From NCBI GenBank assembly GCA_902790635.1, contig CADASN010000003.1, positions 151,026-215,025 of the forward strand: 64,000 bases of DNA, read 5' to 3'. The position numbers were made by a program, and so were the translations under genes. Every line of letters begins with the position of its first letter. Position 1 is the first letter of the stretch. The notes beneath the pieces are model-generated. The model ran no database searches. It had not been told where the DNA came from and saw nothing but the letters and a program-made list of their open reading frames with translations. This DNA comes from an uncultured Bacteroidia bacterium. GTDB taxonomy: Bacteria; Bacteroidota; Bacteroidia; Bacteroidales; UBA932. Positions 25,448-34,171 of the stretch are shown here, one piece after another.

Positions 25448-26345
25448 TATCCCGATTTACAACCGGAGCGTATTTCTTGACAAGATGTTGTCCTCCTTTC
25501 TGGCGGACCAGGATTTGTTTGAAGACAAAGTCTCCTTGTTTATTTCGGACAATTGCTCTAGCGAACCTCTGGCGGACATCGTTGAACGCTATCGGGAAAA
25601 AGGGTTGTGTGTCAGATACAGTCGCAACGAAAGCAATATAGGCGGTGACGGTAATATCCGAAAGTGCTTCAGGCAGATGGGCGGCAAGTATGTCTGGGCT
25701 CTTGGCAGTGATGACATCCCCGCACCGGGTGTCCTGCGACGGATCATCGGGATTTTGGAAAACGGAGATTATGGGTTGCTGCATCTGGACAATCATTCCG
25801 GCAATAACGGTTTCACCGAATTTGATTCTGCAGATGATTTCTTCCTCAAGGTACATGTATGGATGACTTTTATCAGCGGTAATATCGTGGCGGCCCGGTT
25901 CATACAGGACATCCCTCTGGAACAATATGAGCAGACTTCCCTGCAGCAGATACCTTTGTTCCTGGCGGCCGGCTATGGTTCGGAACGGAATGCCATCCTG
26001 AGTTGCGATTATTTATCCCCCGATTCGGATGCCTCCAACAACGGCGGTTACAATCTTTTCAAGGTCTTCTGTGACAATTTTCTCTCAATGCTGGAATCGG
26101 CGGTCAACGCCGGGACCATGTCGCCAAAGACATTCCGGGAGATCAAGAGAGTGACATTCAGAGATTTTCTGGCAGAGAATTTCATCATTCCCTTGCTCAT
26201 ACTGCGCAAGGACAGCGGGTTTAACGTTGCAGGTGCGTGGGGTATGGTCTTCCGTCATTACGGAAGCTGCCCTTATAGTTATTATTATCTGGCCAGAAAA
26301 CTGGCTGGAGCTTTCGTCAACAAGTTTTTCCGGAGGAGCAAATGA
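25407..26345 (+). CDS. Glycosyltransferase family 2
   Basis: A 312-residue GT-A enzyme: early INIPIYNRS, SDNCSSE, and the metal-binding motif WALGSDDIP near residue 95. No membrane helix is evident, so it probably acts in the cytoplasm adding a sugar to the lipid-linked repeat. It overlaps wzx by 41 bases and the next acetyltransferase by four. Donor and acceptor are unknown. Confidence 0.85.
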   Translation: MSGIKTGSPLLAINIPIYNRSVFLDKMLSSFLADQDLFEDKVSLFISDNCSSEPLADIVERYREKGLCVRYSRNESNIGGDGNIRKCFRQMGGKYVWALGSDDIPAPGVLRRIIGILENGDYGLLHLDNHSGNNGFTEFDSADDFFLKVHVWMTFISGNIVAARFIQDIPLEQYEQTSLQQIPLFLAAGYGSERNAILSCDYLSPDSDASNNGGYNLFKVFCDNFLSMLESAVNAGTMSPKTFREIKRVTFRDFLAENFIIPLLILRKDSGFNVAGAWGMVFRHYGSCPYSYYYLARKLAGAFVNKFFRRSK

Positions 26346-26995
26346 AAGCAATCAAGCAGACATTGATGATCCTTGCTTCGGGGATTCACCACTTCTTTTG
26401 GCCGTACCGGCGGAAAGCACGTTGGATGGAGTTCGTCAGTTTCCTTCGGGGCGAGTGGCTTCGCAGGGATTTCAATTCTTGCGGAAAGGGTGTTTACTTC
26501 GCCCGCATCCATCAACTTGTCGGTCAGAAATATATTTCAATTGGGGATGATACCGGGTTTGATCAGGACGTTTGCCTGACGGCCTGGGATTGTTATCCCG
26601 TTGATGGCGGAACTCAAGGGCATACGCCTTCCATAGACATCGGCAGCAATTGCCATTTTGGTGCCTGGAATCATATTACCGCCATCGACAGGGTTGTTAT
26701 CGGCGATGGATGCCTGACCGGGAAGTGGGTGACGATCAGTGATAACAATCATGGCGAGATGAGCCTCGAAGATATGCAGAAACGGCCCTCGGAAAGGAAA
26801 CTGACCTCCAAAGGATCGGTCGTTATCGGCAAGAATGTCTGGATAGGAGATAAGGCGACGATTCTGTCCGGGGTGGAGATTGGTGACGGTGCCGTCGTCG
26901 CTGCCAACGCGGTGGTGACGAAAAGCATTCCTGGATATTGTGTGGCTGCAGGCAATCCTGCGAGAATTATCAAGAAAGTATTAGAAGATGAATAA
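26342..26995 (+). CDS. Hexapeptide-repeat acyltransferase
   Basis: A 217-residue left-handed beta-helix protein. Hexapeptide-like turns (for example IDIGSNCHFG, VVIGKNVWIGD, VEIGDGAVVAA) fill residues 60-210, ending with the usual AAGNPARIIKK. Members acetylate sugars or nucleotide sugars using acetyl-CoA. It could be the N-acetyltransferase for one of the amino sugars or an O-acetyltransferase. It overlaps both neighbours (four and eight bases). Confidence 0.87.
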   Translation: MKAIKQTLMILASGIHHFFWPYRRKARWMEFVSFLRGEWLRRDFNSCGKGVYFARIHQLVGQKYISIGDDTGFDQDVCLTAWDCYPVDGGTQGHTPSIDIGSNCHFGAWNHITAIDRVVIGDGCLTGKWVTISDNNHGEMSLEDMQKRPSERKLTSKGSVVIGKNVWIGDKATILSGVEIGDGAVVAANAVVTKSIPGYCVAAGNPARIIKKVLEDE

Positions 26996-28061
26996 GAAAA
27001 TCAGGGCAATAGCTTTATATCTTCCCCAGTTCCATCCTATTCCTGAAAATGACGAATGGTGGGGAAAAGGCTTCACAGAGTGGACGAATGTCGGAAAGGC
27101 GAAAAGTCTTTTCCCGGGCCATTATCAACCCAGGATCCCCTCCGAGTTGGGCTATTATGATTTGCGTGTTCCGGAGACCCGGGAGGCGCAGGCGCAGCTT
27201 GCCCGTGAAGCCGGAATAGAGGGCTTCGCCTATTGGCATTATTGGTTTGGAAATGGAAGGATGCTACTGGAGCGGCCTTTCCGGGAGGTGCTCGCAAGCG
27301 GAAAACCGGATTTCCCTTTCTGCCTCTCCTGGGCCAATCATTCATGGTACGACAAGACCTGGAACAACAAGGGGTCGGACCGTCTGCTGATAGAGCAATT
27401 ATATCCGGGACAGGAAGATTATGACCGCCATTTTGAATATGTCCTGCCCGCCTTCAAAGACCCCAGATACATTACGGTTGACGGAAAACCGTTGTTTTGC
27501 ATCTATGCACCGTTCGCTACGGAAGAGATCAAGACATTCATGTCCAGATGGAGAGAACTTGCTTTGAAAAATGGGCTGAAAGGAATCTATTTCCTGGCAT
27601 TGGCGCATGGTATGGACGAACTTTCCAAGGAAAAGGATTTCCCGTATGATGCGGTCTCGTATGATCCGTTATCCGATTTCCGTTATGGCAGGCGCGGTAT
27701 CTCGGACTATCTCTCTGCTGCCGCACATCATCTGTTCGGAATCCCCAAGATTCAGTCCTATTCGGCGTATGTGGATTATTTCAAGAAACGGTTTCCGTGC
27801 GGGAAAGGATATGTGCCTGTCGTGAATCCGAACTTCGACCATACACCCAGAAGCGGCAAACAAGCCGTGACACTGGTCGGATCCACCCCGGAGCGTTTCA
27901 GGGACCTTGTCGAAACGGCTGGAACCGAACCGTATCTGCCGGATAGCGGCTTGCTGATCTTGCGTTCCTGGAATGAATGGGCAGAAGGTAACTATCTGGA
28001 GCCGGATATGCGATTTGGCCGGAGGTACTTGGATGCGGTCGCAGATGTTTTGAAAAAATAA
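26988..28061 (+). CDS. WbsX-like protein with GH99-like domain
   Basis: The 357 residues begin with AIALYLPQFHPIPEND and GKGFTEWTNV, the signature of WbsX proteins in O-antigen clusters, which contain a glycoside hydrolase 99-like TIM-barrel domain. HYWFGNGR and SWNEWAEGNYLEPD further on are also typical. The family is often listed as putative glycosyltransferase or lipopolysaccharide biosynthesis protein; its catalytic role is not settled. It is coupled to the acetyltransferase by an eight-base overlap. Confidence 0.87.
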   Translation: MNKKIRAIALYLPQFHPIPENDEWWGKGFTEWTNVGKAKSLFPGHYQPRIPSELGYYDLRVPETREAQAQLAREAGIEGFAYWHYWFGNGRMLLERPFREVLASGKPDFPFCLSWANHSWYDKTWNNKGSDRLLIEQLYPGQEDYDRHFEYVLPAFKDPRYITVDGKPLFCIYAPFATEEIKTFMSRWRELALKNGLKGIYFLALAHGMDELSKEKDFPYDAVSYDPLSDFRYGRRGISDYLSAAAHHLFGIPKIQSYSAYVDYFKKRFPCGKGYVPVVNPNFDHTPRSGKQAVTLVGSTPERFRDLVETAGTEPYLPDSGLLILRSWNEWAEGNYLEPDMRFGRRYLDAVADVLKK

Positions 28062-28065
28062 GAGC

Positions 28066-28638
28066 ATGTGGCAGAGATTCATCGTACTGCTTAATCTTCT
28101 CCGCTTCAAGGTTCGGGGTGTTGTCCATGGTAGCAGCATGCGCATCAGGGGTTTTGTGGGCCTTGAACTCATGAAAGGCGGAAGGATGTCCATTGGGGAC
28201 GGCTTTGTCTGCAGTAGTGGCAACATGAGTAATCCCATGGGCCGCAACGTCCGGAGTTTCTTCCGCATTCATCCGGGAGCGGAGTTGCGGATCGGCAACA
28301 ACGTCGGCATCTCATCTTCCTGTCTTTGGTGCCGGGAGCGGATCGTGATCGAAGACAATGTCAAGATCGGGGCGATGTGCATCATCACGGACACGGATTG
28401 CCACGCGATGGATCCAGTGCTGCGGGCGGATGTGGCGACTGACGCCGCGAATGCCGCGCACGCACCGGTCACCATCAAGGAGAATGCTTTTATCGGTGCT
28501 TCATCCCTGATCGGGAAAGGGGTGACGATCGGGCGGAACTCAGTCGTCGGGATGGGTTCCGTGGTCACACGTGACATCCCCGACAATCAGGTGTGGGCAG
28601 GCAATCCTGCCAAGTTTATCCGTGAAATAACAGCATGA
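28066..28638 (+). CDS. Hexapeptide-repeat acetyltransferase (WbbJ-like)
   Basis: A 190-residue beta-helix acyltransferase with repeats around LRIGNNVGIS, IVIEDNVKIG, VTIGRNSVVG and the ending VWAGNPAKFIRE. It overlaps the first FdtA-like gene by four bases (ATGA), which makes it the best candidate for the N-acetyltransferase (FdtC/QdtC role) acting on the dTDP-3-amino sugar made by the following genes. This is context inference; an O-acetyl transfer is equally compatible with the fold. Confidence 0.85.
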   Translation: MWQRFIVLLNLLRFKVRGVVHGSSMRIRGFVGLELMKGGRMSIGDGFVCSSGNMSNPMGRNVRSFFRIHPGAELRIGNNVGISSSCLWCRERIVIEDNVKIGAMCIITDTDCHAMDPVLRADVATDAANAAHAPVTIKENAFIGASSLIGKGVTIGRNSVVGMGSVVTRDIPDNQVWAGNPAKFIREITA

Positions 28639-29054
28639 TGACGATTCAGGATGTAAAACTGCTGGATCTCCCCAAGATTTGCGATTCGCGCGGAAACCTG
28701 TCTTTCCTGGAGAACAACGCCCAGATCCCGTTCGAAATCAAACGGGTTTACTGGATCTATGACGTTCCGGGAGGGGAGGACCGCGAAGCGCATGCTTTCC
28801 GGGAGAATCAGGAACTGATCATTGCTTTGTCAGGGGCGTTCGACATTTTGGTCGATGATGGCTTGAGCCGGAAGAAATATACCCTCAACAGGTCGCATTA
28901 TGGCTTGTACATCCCCCAGGGAATCTGGCGCGTGATGGATAATTTCTCGACCAATGCCCTGGCGCTTGAATTGGCATCGACCAAATATAATACGGCGGAT
29001 TATATTATTGATTATGAAGAATACAGACGACTCCGGGAAGCCGGGGAGATTTAG
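28635..29054 (+). CDS. FdtA/QdtA-like sugar 3,4-ketoisomerase, paralogue 1
   Basis: Cupin-fold protein of 139 residues in the family that isomerises dTDP-4-keto-6-deoxyglucose to the 3-keto form. Typical elements are DSRGNLSFLE, IKRVYWIYDVPGG and GLYIPQGIWR. The histidine motif usually written HAH reads HAF here (residues 53-55), unlike the adjacent paralogue, so its activity may differ. It overlaps the upstream acetyltransferase by four bases and the second paralogue by 41. Confidence 0.85.
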   Translation: MMTIQDVKLLDLPKICDSRGNLSFLENNAQIPFEIKRVYWIYDVPGGEDREAHAFRENQELIIALSGAFDILVDDGLSRKKYTLNRSHYGLYIPQGIWRVMDNFSTNALALELASTKYNTADYIIDYEEYRRLREAGEI

Positions 29055-29472
29055 TGTCTCCGACTGCAGGATCCTGGAGTTTGACAAACACCACAGCGAT
29101 CGGAAAGGCAACCTCACCGTGATCGAGAACGGGGAGACGCTCCCGTTTGACGTCAAGCGTGTCTATTATCTTTATGACGTCCCGGCCGGAGAAGCCCGTG
29201 GTTCCCATGCCCACCGTTCGCTGGAGCAACTGATGGTCGCTGCAGCGGGCTCGTTTTCCGTTACCCTGGACGATGGAAGGGAGAAAAAGACATTCTTCCT
29301 CAATCGTCCGAATCAGGGACTGTATATCAAGCCCGGGATGTGGCGCGATCTGTCAGACTTCTGCTCTGGAGCCGTTTGCATGGTCCTGGCGTCTGAGGTT
29401 TATCAAGAAGAAGATTATATCCGGGATTACCAAGAATTCCTGGAGTTTGTAAATAGTAAAGAAACAAAATGA
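29014..29472 (+). CDS. fdtA: FdtA/QdtA-like sugar 3,4-ketoisomerase, paralogue 2
   Basis: A 152-residue cupin with the complete motif GSHAHRSLEQ (His65, His67), VKRVYYLYDVPAG and GLYIKPGMWR. The ATG at 29014 is chosen because upstream residues in this frame read through paralogue 1 and look noncoding. Its product should be the dTDP-3-keto-6-deoxyhexose used by the FdtB-like aminotransferase at 30720. The stop overlaps the ATP-grasp start by four bases. Confidence 0.85.
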   Translation: MKNTDDSGKPGRFSVSDCRILEFDKHHSDRKGNLTVIENGETLPFDVKRVYYLYDVPAGEARGSHAHRSLEQLMVAAAGSFSVTLDDGREKKTFFLNRPNQGLYIKPGMWRDLSDFCSGAVCMVLASEVYQEEDYIRDYQEFLEFVNSKETK

Positions 29473-30707
29473 AAGAACAATATTTCGTATTGCTTGGCGG
29501 CAACAAGCTCCTTTGGGGGCAGGTTTGCAAATTGCGTGAATTCGGATACAAGGTAATCGTGGTGGCCTGGAACGACCAACCGGACATCACCGGGGATCTC
29601 TTTATCCAGATGGACGTGAAAGATGCTCCAGGCATCGTGGCGCGGCTGGAGGAAATGGGCCTGCGCGGAAAAGTAGGTGGAGCGCTTTCCAGCATCGACC
29701 TCGCAGCGCCGACCGTGAACGCCATCAACCGCTGGTGCGGCAACAAGACGATGCCGGAGAAATTTGACCGCGTCCTGTCCAAGAACGAGATGCGGGATGC
29801 CTGGATGGCGGCCGGCGTCTTCAACCGGATATCCAGGATGGATGATGAGATGAGCCTGGATGAGATCTTCGAGGCGTCTTCCCGGATGAAGCTGATCTGC
29901 AAACCGGATGTTTCTGCCAGTTCCCGTGGTATCACGATCCTGGAGAAAGGACAGACGCGCGAGGCCCTGGCAGAAGCTGTCAAAAAGGCGAAGGAAACTT
30001 CTTTCAATCATCGCTGCCTGATCGAAGAATTCGTTGAAGGAGAAGAGTTTACGGTGGACATGCTGGGCGATGCCTACGGTCATGTCAACTGTTACGGCAG
30101 TTCGATCCAACACCATTCCCTGTATGCATTGAACAATCATGTCACCGTGATCCACCACTGGAACTCCCGCAAATACGACGACGCGACTTGGAACCGGATT
30201 GCCGATTTCGGTATCCAGTGCTACAAGGCGCTCGGCCTGCACAGCATGTTCGGGCATCTGGAGATCATCATGAAGGAAGACGGGTCTTTCACGCCGGTTG
30301 AGATGGGGGCCCGCTCCAGCGGCTTTATCTGCAGCCATACGGTCAGTGCGGCTTCCGGGCATGACTATCTGGGAGATTACGTCAAAATGCTGCACGGAGG
30401 TGAGATCGAGCCGGGCAATTACCTCAACGGCCCCAATGCATCGATGTGGTTCGGCTACGACATCCCGTCGAATTCTTATTCCGTCAAGGAGACCGATATC
30501 ACCAAATTCCTGGACCCGCGCATTACCGTTCTGTATGAGAACCATGCCGGGCTCAAGGTGCATGAACATTACGGCGACTACATCAACGACGGCGACCGCG
30601 ACAAGTTCGGCTACGCCATTCTCTGCGGTCCGCGGGACATCTTGACCTACGAGAGTGTTTCCGAATCCAACGAACGTTTCCTGGATGAATTTCTGGGCAG
30701 AAAATAA
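29469..30707 (+). CDS. ATP-grasp ligase
   Basis: The 412 residues match ATP-grasp enzymes: an N-terminal Rossmann-like part (VLLGGNKLLWGQ), the ATP-binding central region with LICKPDVSASSRGI, the hinge EEFVEGEEFTVD, and metal-ligand residues late in the domain (GHLEI then VEMGARSSG). Such enzymes join a carboxylate to an amine or thiol. It lies inside the 3-amino-sugar block between the isomerases and the aminotransferase, so it may attach an amino acid or other acid to the sugar amine. The substrate is inferred. Confidence 0.83.
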   Translation: MKEQYFVLLGGNKLLWGQVCKLREFGYKVIVVAWNDQPDITGDLFIQMDVKDAPGIVARLEEMGLRGKVGGALSSIDLAAPTVNAINRWCGNKTMPEKFDRVLSKNEMRDAWMAAGVFNRISRMDDEMSLDEIFEASSRMKLICKPDVSASSRGITILEKGQTREALAEAVKKAKETSFNHRCLIEEFVEGEEFTVDMLGDAYGHVNCYGSSIQHHSLYALNNHVTVIHHWNSRKYDDATWNRIADFGIQCYKALGLHSMFGHLEIIMKEDGSFTPVEMGARSSGFICSHTVSAASGHDYLGDYVKMLHGGEIEPGNYLNGPNASMWFGYDIPSNSYSVKETDITKFLDPRITVLYENHAGLKVHEHYGDYINDGDRDKFGYAILCGPRDILTYESVSESNERFLDEFLGRK

Positions 30708-30719
30708 GAACGAATCAAT

Positions 30720-31820
30720 ATGATCCCTTTTCTTTCATTAAAGGATGTTACCGGACTTCATGGAGAAGAGATTCGGGAAGCAGTCCGCCGTGTCGTGGAC
30801 AGTGGCTGGTATCTTCAGGGTGCGGAAAATGAAAAGTTTGAGCAGGATTATTCCCGGTTTATCGGGACGGAATATACGATCGGCTGCGCCAATGGACTGG
30901 ATGCTTTGATCTGGATTTTCCGGGCATACATCGAGATGGGGGTGATGCAACCCGGGGACGAGGTGATCGTTCCGGCCAATACTTTCATCGCTACGATTCT
31001 CGCGATCACCGAGAATGGTCTGGTCCCCGTGCTTTGTGAACCGCGTCCGGATACCCTGGAACTCGATGACAGCCTGGTGGAGGCACTGATTGGCCCGAAG
31101 ACGAAGGCCATTGCGCTGGTCCACCTGTATGGCCGGATCGCCTATACCGAAAAGATCGGCGCCTTGTGCCGGAAATACGGCTTGAAACTGATTGAGGACA
31201 ATGCCCAGGCTCACGGATGCCTCTATTCTGACGGTCGGATGACTGGCAGCCTCGGAGATGCGGCCGGACATAGTTTTTATCCGGGCAAGAATCTGGGCGC
31301 TTTGGGTGACGGTGGCGCTGTGACGACAAGCGACGGGGAGTTGGCAAAGACAGTCCGTGCCCTGGCGAATTATGGTAGCTACAAGAAATATGTATTTGGC
31401 TATTGTGGACGGAACAGTCGCCTGGATGAGATCCAGGCCGCAGTCCTGAATGTCAAATTGAAGTATCTGGTGGAGGACAACCTTCATCGCAAGGAAGTGG
31501 CGAATTATTACTATGACCATCTGGACAACCCGTCCATCACCCTTCCGGCCAGGCTTCCGGATGCGCAGAACGCCTATCATCTTTTCCCCATCTTGTGCAC
31601 CCGTCGGGATGAACTGCAGAAATACCTTTCTGATCAAGGTGTCGGGACCATTATCCATTACCCGATTCCGCCGCACAAGCAGGAATGCTACCGGGAGTGG
31701 AACCATCTTTCTTTCCCTGTGACGGAGCAGATCGCTGCGCAGGAACTGAGCCTGCCGATCGGCCCTTCCATCCGGATGGAAGAAGTGCAGGAAGTCGTTT
31801 CCCTGATCAACCGTTTTTAG
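30720..31820 (+). CDS. fdtB: dTDP-3-amino-3,6-dideoxyhexose transaminase (FdtB/QdtB-like)
   Basis: DegT/DnrJ/EryC1 aminotransferase of 366 residues with the PLP lysine Lys190 in [15 protein letters not shown], a motif typical of FdtB/QdtB and DesV-type 3-aminotransferases. It begins with IPFLSLKDV, also usual for that group. With the two ketoisomerases and a hexapeptide acetyltransferase it gives the enzymes for dTDP-Fuc3NAc or dTDP-Qui3NAc starting from the RmlB product; sequence alone does not separate the two. Confidence 0.88.
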   Translation: MIPFLSLKDVTGLHGEEIREAVRRVVDSGWYLQGAENEKFEQDYSRFIGTEYTIGCANGLDALIWIFRAYIEMGVMQPGDEVIVPANTFIATILAITENGLVPVLCEPRPDTLELDDSLVEALIGPKTKAIALVHLYGRIAYTEKIGALCRKYGLKLIEDNAQAHGCLYSDGRMTGSLGDAAGHSFYPGKNLGALGDGGAVTTSDGELAKTVRALANYGSYKKYVFGYCGRNSRLDEIQAAVLNVKLKYLVEDNLHRKEVANYYYDHLDNPSITLPARLPDAQNAYHLFPILCTRRDELQKYLSDQGVGTIIHYPIPPHKQECYREWNHLSFPVTEQIAAQELSLPIGPSIRMEEVQEVVSLINRF

Positions 31821-31838
31821 CTCGCAGACAGCGTCTTG

Positions 31839-32975
31839 ATGACATACCTGATTTACGCTCCCGGAATCTCCGGTCACAATATTGAGTACCTCGGCCATAT
31901 ATGGAAGCATATTTGTGTGGGGCGTCCGGAGGATTCATTCGTATTCGTCACCCCGGGGCGTTTCCCGTCTGTTGTGGCTGAGCTGGGCTGGCCCGAATTG
32001 CCGAATGTGCGTTTCGATTGCTATTCGGACGAAGAGGCCGAAGTCCTGGACTCTGACCGCAAGCTGGCCCGCTCAAGGATGATCTGCCGGGTACTGCGCG
32101 CGCGGATCCGGCGGCACCAGGCCGATATGGTTTATGTTCAATTCTTGATCGAGACGCTTCCGCTGGCTCCGTTCCTGTTGCCCCGGAAAGCGCGAATGAC
32201 CGGCATCATCTATAAGATTTACCTTTACGAGTGGAAAGAATCTTCCCGACTGCGCAAACTGGCACACGTGTGCAAATATTGGCTGTTTGCCCGTTCGAAG
32301 CGTTACGCCTCCGTCCTGCTGCTGAATGACCCGGTCAGCGCCCGGCTGCTTTGCAAGTTGTATCGGACAGACAAATTCCGGCCCATCACCGATCCCTTTA
32401 TGGAATTGCAGCGAAAAGGGGAGTCCTTCCGGTCATTGCACGGAATCGCCGGTGACGCAGTGGTCCTTTCGCATTTCGGGACGCTTCAACGCCGCAAGGG
32501 CACGATGGCTATTGTAGAGTCACTCAAGTTGTTGGATGCACAGGAGCGCAGCAGGTATGTCTTTGTCTTTGCCGGTAAGGTGATGGAGGATATCAAAGAG
32601 GAGTTTTATCGGAAGATGGATGGCATCCGGGAGGTGCGGACCGTCGTGCTGGACGGATTCCTTCCGTACGATGAATTGGCAGATCTGATCGTGGCCTCGG
32701 ATGCCCTGCTGATCCCCTATCTGGAGACTGGCCAGAGTTCCGGACTGGTGGCTTATGCCTCGGAATTCGGTGTTCCGGTAGTCGCACCGGCCTCCGGGAT
32801 GATCGGAAAGCTGGTCCGGCGTTACCATCTGGGACTCACCATTTCTGAAGTGTCTCCGGACGCCTTGCATGCAGCCTATGGGAAGATTCAGGACGCCGGA
32901 CGTCCCGGTACCGCTTATTGTGAAAGTCATACAGTCACGGAATTTACATCCGTGCTCTCTGATGCTTTGCGATGA
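31839..32975 (+). CDS. Glycosyltransferase family 4-like
   Basis: A 378-residue GT-B protein. The C-terminal half shows the GT4 pattern: SHFGTLQRRKG, then DALLIPYLETGQSSG and ASEFGVPVVAPASG for nucleotide-sugar binding. The start at 31839 (ATG after an in-frame TTG) follows fdtB by 18 bases, and the end overlaps wzy by four. It probably transfers one sugar of the repeat in the cytoplasm. Confidence 0.84.
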   Translation: MTYLIYAPGISGHNIEYLGHIWKHICVGRPEDSFVFVTPGRFPSVVAELGWPELPNVRFDCYSDEEAEVLDSDRKLARSRMICRVLRARIRRHQADMVYVQFLIETLPLAPFLLPRKARMTGIIYKIYLYEWKESSRLRKLAHVCKYWLFARSKRYASVLLLNDPVSARLLCKLYRTDKFRPITDPFMELQRKGESFRSLHGIAGDAVVLSHFGTLQRRKGTMAIVESLKLLDAQERSRYVFVFAGKVMEDIKEEFYRKMDGIREVRTVVLDGFLPYDELADLIVASDALLIPYLETGQSSGLVAYASEFGVPVVAPASGMIGKLVRRYHLGLTISEVSPDALHAAYGKIQDAGRPGTAYCESHTVTEFTSVLSDALR

Positions 32976-34171
32976 AAGTCAGACAGAAAACCATAGAAAA
33001 GTGGATTGTTTATGCCGTATTGTGCCAGCCGGTGCTGGTGCTGCTTCAGCATATTATGATTTCCGTGCTGGGTATGTCGGAGTCGTCGACGACCATTTAC
33101 CGTGTCATGGGTACGGCGGGACTGGTGCTGCCAGCCATCATCTATTGCTTCATGCGGCGCCCCCGCGCTTTTTTCCTTATCTATGTCGGCTTTTTGGCTT
33201 TGTGCCTGTCCACATCGCTCTTGTTCCCGGACAATAGCGAATACCTATGGCCGGAAGCGCTGAAATTCACGATCCCGATGGTCATATCGACGATTCTCTG
33301 CCTATGGGCGATAGGAGATGTGGAGTTGTGTGACAGGTGTATGTATCGTGTCTCATGGGCGGTTGTTTGGTTGACTTTACTATATGTCGCGAACTTGTTG
33401 CGGGGGACTTTTTCTTTTGAGCAATATGATATGTCCTTTTCGTATGCATTGTTGCTCCCGAGTCTGGTATTGTATGCCAAGAAGACATGGTTATCGGTCC
33501 CTGCTGCATTTTTCTTGATATTTGTGGTCCTGGCCATCGGATCCAGGGGTGTTGTGGTCGCCTTTTTCCTATATATCCTGTATGACGCTTTCTTTTATGA
33601 CCACCGTGTCTTGATTCCTTTGGGAATCATCATGGGCTTGGCCATCATAATGATACCGATTTTCATGGCGTTTTTGAATGATTTCGGAATCAGTTCCCGT
33701 ACCCTTGAACTGCTCCTTAGTGGACAAGGTGGTACCCTTTCTGACCGGGATATTCTTTATTCGATCGGTTTGGATGCCTTGCAACAGCATCCGTTGTTCG
33801 GGCTTGGGATTTATGGCGATCGTCCGTTGACAGGTGGTTTTTATGTTCACAATTTCTTCCTGGAGGTCTGTGTTCATTTTGGTTTTTTGTTAGGACCGCT
33901 GATTCTGATAATCATCGCGTCGGCATTTATGCTTGTTTGGTATAAACTGGACAGGCGTAACCGCGCTCTGCTTGTGAAATATTTTTGTGCGGGATTTGTT
34001 CCGATGATGGCTTCAGGGTCATATCTGAGCGAAAACAATTTCGGGATATTTGCCGGTGTGTTCCTTATGCTGGCACAGACGATCATTGTTTTCAAGAAAA
34101 CAAATCCTTCGCCTGAGAAGAAGAATGAAAAAGATCCTGCTGATATCAACCATTTACCCGATACCGTCTAA
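32972..34171 (+). CDS. wzy: O-antigen polymerase (Wzy-like)
   Basis: A 399-residue polytopic membrane protein with about eleven helices and one larger periplasmic loop around residues 245-300 containing DALQQHPLFGLGIYGD and HNFFLEVCVHFG, the H-N-x-F-L pattern of Wzy and O-antigen ligases. With wzx it indicates a Wzx/Wzy-dependent polymer. The DNA here is more AT-rich, as usual for wzy. Its last 47 bases overlap the next glycosyltransferase gene. A ligase role (WaaL) is the alternative. Confidence 0.82.
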   Translation: MKVRQKTIEKWIVYAVLCQPVLVLLQHIMISVLGMSESSTTIYRVMGTAGLVLPAIIYCFMRRPRAFFLIYVGFLALCLSTSLLFPDNSEYLWPEALKFTIPMVISTILCLWAIGDVELCDRCMYRVSWAVVWLTLLYVANLLRGTFSFEQYDMSFSYALLLPSLVLYAKKTWLSVPAAFFLIFVVLAIGSRGVVVAFFLYILYDAFFYDHRVLIPLGIIMGLAIIMIPIFMAFLNDFGISSRTLELLLSGQGGTLSDRDILYSIGLDALQQHPLFGLGIYGDRPLTGGFYVHNFFLEVCVHFGFLLGPLILIIIASAFMLVWYKLDRRNRALLVKYFCAGFVPMMASGSYLSENNFGIFAGVFLMLAQTIIVFKKTNPSPEKKNEKDPADINHLPDTV

